Shown: positions 43,430 through 43,449 of the stretch, piece by piece
How positions within the stretch are numbered: position 1 is the first letter of the stretch
Layout of the letters: every line of letters begins with the position of its first letter
Source: CAYWFP01 sp964457365
GTDB taxonomy: Bacteria > Planctomycetota > SZUA-567
DNA: 43,449 bases
Direction of reading: 5' to 3'
NCBI GenBank assembly: GCA_964457365.1
Contig: CAYWFP010000022.1
Coordinates: forward strand, 1-43,449
Program-made: the position numbers and the translations under genes
The notes under the pieces: model-generated
What the model was told of the DNA's origin: nothing
The model's input: only the letters and a program-made list of their open reading frames with translations
Databases searched by the model: none

Positions 43430-43449
43430 CTCGGCGCGCCGACGGTCCG

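Overview
The window is GC-rich, densely coding DNA, apparently from a free-living bacterium. The gene mix fits the PVC group (Lentisphaerota/Kiritimatiellota/Planctomycetota-like): a CxPSR sulfatase, an IolE-like epimerase plus a Gfo/Idh/MocA oxidoreductase, HEAT proteins, 'DLSPLxGMPL' leucine-rich repeats, a serine/threonine-kinase-like fold and a Na+-NQR. That placement is inference from gene content; no rRNA or tRNA gene was seen. There is no CRISPR array, prophage or insertion sequence. Both ends of the window lie in copies of one dispersed repeat, which may be why the sequence stops there.

Layout. 98-7018 (minus): a giant AsmA-like envelope protein, then thiS, thiG and a sulfatase. 7187-8422: a divergent pair, a ComFB-family protein (minus) and a membrane-anchored 21-residue LRR protein (plus). 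8748-12881 (minus): a cytosolic hybrid histidine kinase with five PAS and two GAF domains. 13261-15163 (minus): a GT4 glycosyltransferase preceded by a receiver-like protein whose phospho-aspartate is a glutamate. 15325-17001 (plus): an exported HEAT protein. 17430-21017 (minus): an MFS transporter, then tdh and kbl, which convert threonine to glycine and acetyl-CoA. 21231-23128 (plus): a sugar isomerase/epimerase and a Gfo/Idh/MocA oxidoreductase, followed by an unrecognised 175-residue protein with its own near-consensus promoter.

23874-25655 (minus) is a DUF4139 (MuiA-like) protein. 25792-31063 (minus) looks like one transcription unit: a coiled-coil protein, rsmD, a 562-residue TPR-tailed protein, a membrane protein with SwrB/DUF2802-like layout, and a pseudokinase-PilZ-winged-helix fusion. 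A coiled-coil lipoprotein lies upstream. 32569-36388 (plus) holds a small four-cysteine protein, metK, an NFU-type Fe-S scaffold, a metallophosphoesterase and a second exported HEAT protein.

36390-43366 (minus) is a redox block: rubredoxin (51 aa), a 41-aa zinc-ribbon protein, a small membrane protein, thioredoxin reductase, a ferritin-like protein, then nqrB-C-D-E-F and a hypothetical. nqrA is not there. Start/stop overlaps of four bases couple nqrB/C, C/D and D/E.

The most interesting points are the pseudokinase-PilZ-wHTH fusion and its gene partners, the nqrA-less NQR block joined to rubredoxin and ferritin-like genes, the phosphomimetic receiver, and the three-copy intergenic repeat.
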